Assembly (NCBI GenBank): GCA_964393335.1
Contig: CAYMTN010000311.1
Span: 1 to 5,535 of the forward strand
Source of the DNA: CAYMTN01 sp964393335
Lineage (GTDB): Bacteria > Chloroflexota > Anaerolineae > Aggregatilineales > Aggregatilineaceae
Direction: 5' to 3'
DNA length: 5,535 nt
Position 1 is the first letter of the stretch. The number at the start of each line of letters is the position of its first letter. A program made the translations under genes and the position numbers. Under the pieces are notes generated by a model. The model worked only from the letters and a program-made list of their open reading frames with translations. It ran no database searches and was not told the origin of the DNA. Of the stretch, positions 5,483-5,535 are shown piece by piece.

Positions 5483-5535
5483 CCCGATGATCCAGGGCGC
5501 GGCAAGCAACGCCCCTACGCCAGGGGTCATCCGGG
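5483..5535. repeat. Long imperfect palindrome after the CAP-LysM gene, touching the window edge
   Basis: The outer arms 5483-5493 and 5524-5535 pair as CCC/GGG, a bulged C5532, GATGA/TCATC, one T-G wobble and CC/GG. Inside, GGGCG (5495-5499) pairs with CGCCC (5510-5514). An alternative inner hairpin pairs CCCCT (5512-5516) with AGGGG (5522-5526). No T-run follows within the window, so a simple intrinsic terminator is not shown. It could be a dispersed intergenic palindrome, an RNA-level terminator-like structure, or chance structure within the start of a further gene. The right arm ends on the last base, so it may extend beyond it. Confidence 0.45.

Noticed and set aside
4111..5505. A 464-codon open frame on the minus strand.
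   Set aside because: It is antisense to the CAP-LysM gene, and its Arg/Gly/His-rich translation with tracts of Arg is typical of the complement of GC-rich Pro/Thr codons. The plus strand has recognisable CAP and LysM domains.
5449..5535. An intrinsic terminator after the CAP-LysM gene.
   Set aside because: Hairpins are present but no T-run follows within the window, so the call is not supported; it is listed as a palindrome instead.

Overview
This 5.5 kb, GC-rich window reads as ordinary bacterial chromosome. It has one gene on the minus strand, cut by the left edge, and a divergent block of three genes on the plus strand. The style of the secreted proteins suggests a Gram-positive-like or monoderm environmental bacterium, most likely Chloroflexota (Anaerolineae-like). 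The hints are Thr/Pro-rich linkers of the TPTPEP / PPTV kind, a CAP-LysM protein, and a membrane-anchored peptidoglycan-binding plus class A beta-lactamase-like protein. This placement is inference from protein style; no marker gene is present.

Layout. Bases 1-1571 (minus) hold the N-terminal 523 codons of a seven-helix membrane protein with a GAF-like domain and a coiled coil, probably a sensor whose output domain lies beyond the left edge. Bases 1572-1859 form a divergent intergenic region. It carries a good extended -10 promoter for the sensor, a 7-bp inverted repeat where that promoter's -35 would lie, a second 6-bp inverted repeat, and only weak promoter candidates for the rightward genes. 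Bases 1860-2384 encode a 174-aa Nudix hydrolase starting at GTG. A tract of six degenerate 7-bp repeats crosses its stop codon, followed by a small hairpin whose loop holds the Shine-Dalgarno core of the next gene. Bases 2426-4138 encode a 570-aa membrane-anchored serine-hydrolase-like protein. Bases 4135-5448 encode a 437-aa secreted CAP protein with two LysM domains and a C-terminal membrane anchor; its start overlaps the previous stop (ATGA). The last 53 bases fold into a long imperfect palindrome, and two short reading frames leave the window there.

How the genes may work together. The ATGA overlap makes the hydrolase-like and CAP-LysM proteins an almost certain co-translated pair. Both should be tethered to the outer face of the cytoplasmic membrane and both carry a domain type associated with peptidoglycan, so an envelope-maintenance role is the natural inference. 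The Nudix gene lies 41 bp upstream, on the same strand, and may be co-transcribed. The divergent sensor could be unrelated or could share control through the common promoter region. I see no CRISPR array, tRNA, rRNA, transposase, or defence or secretion system. The most unusual features are the altered active-site motifs and late-clustered cysteines of the hydrolase-like protein, the Nudix box with its final Gly replaced by Ser, and the small repeats.
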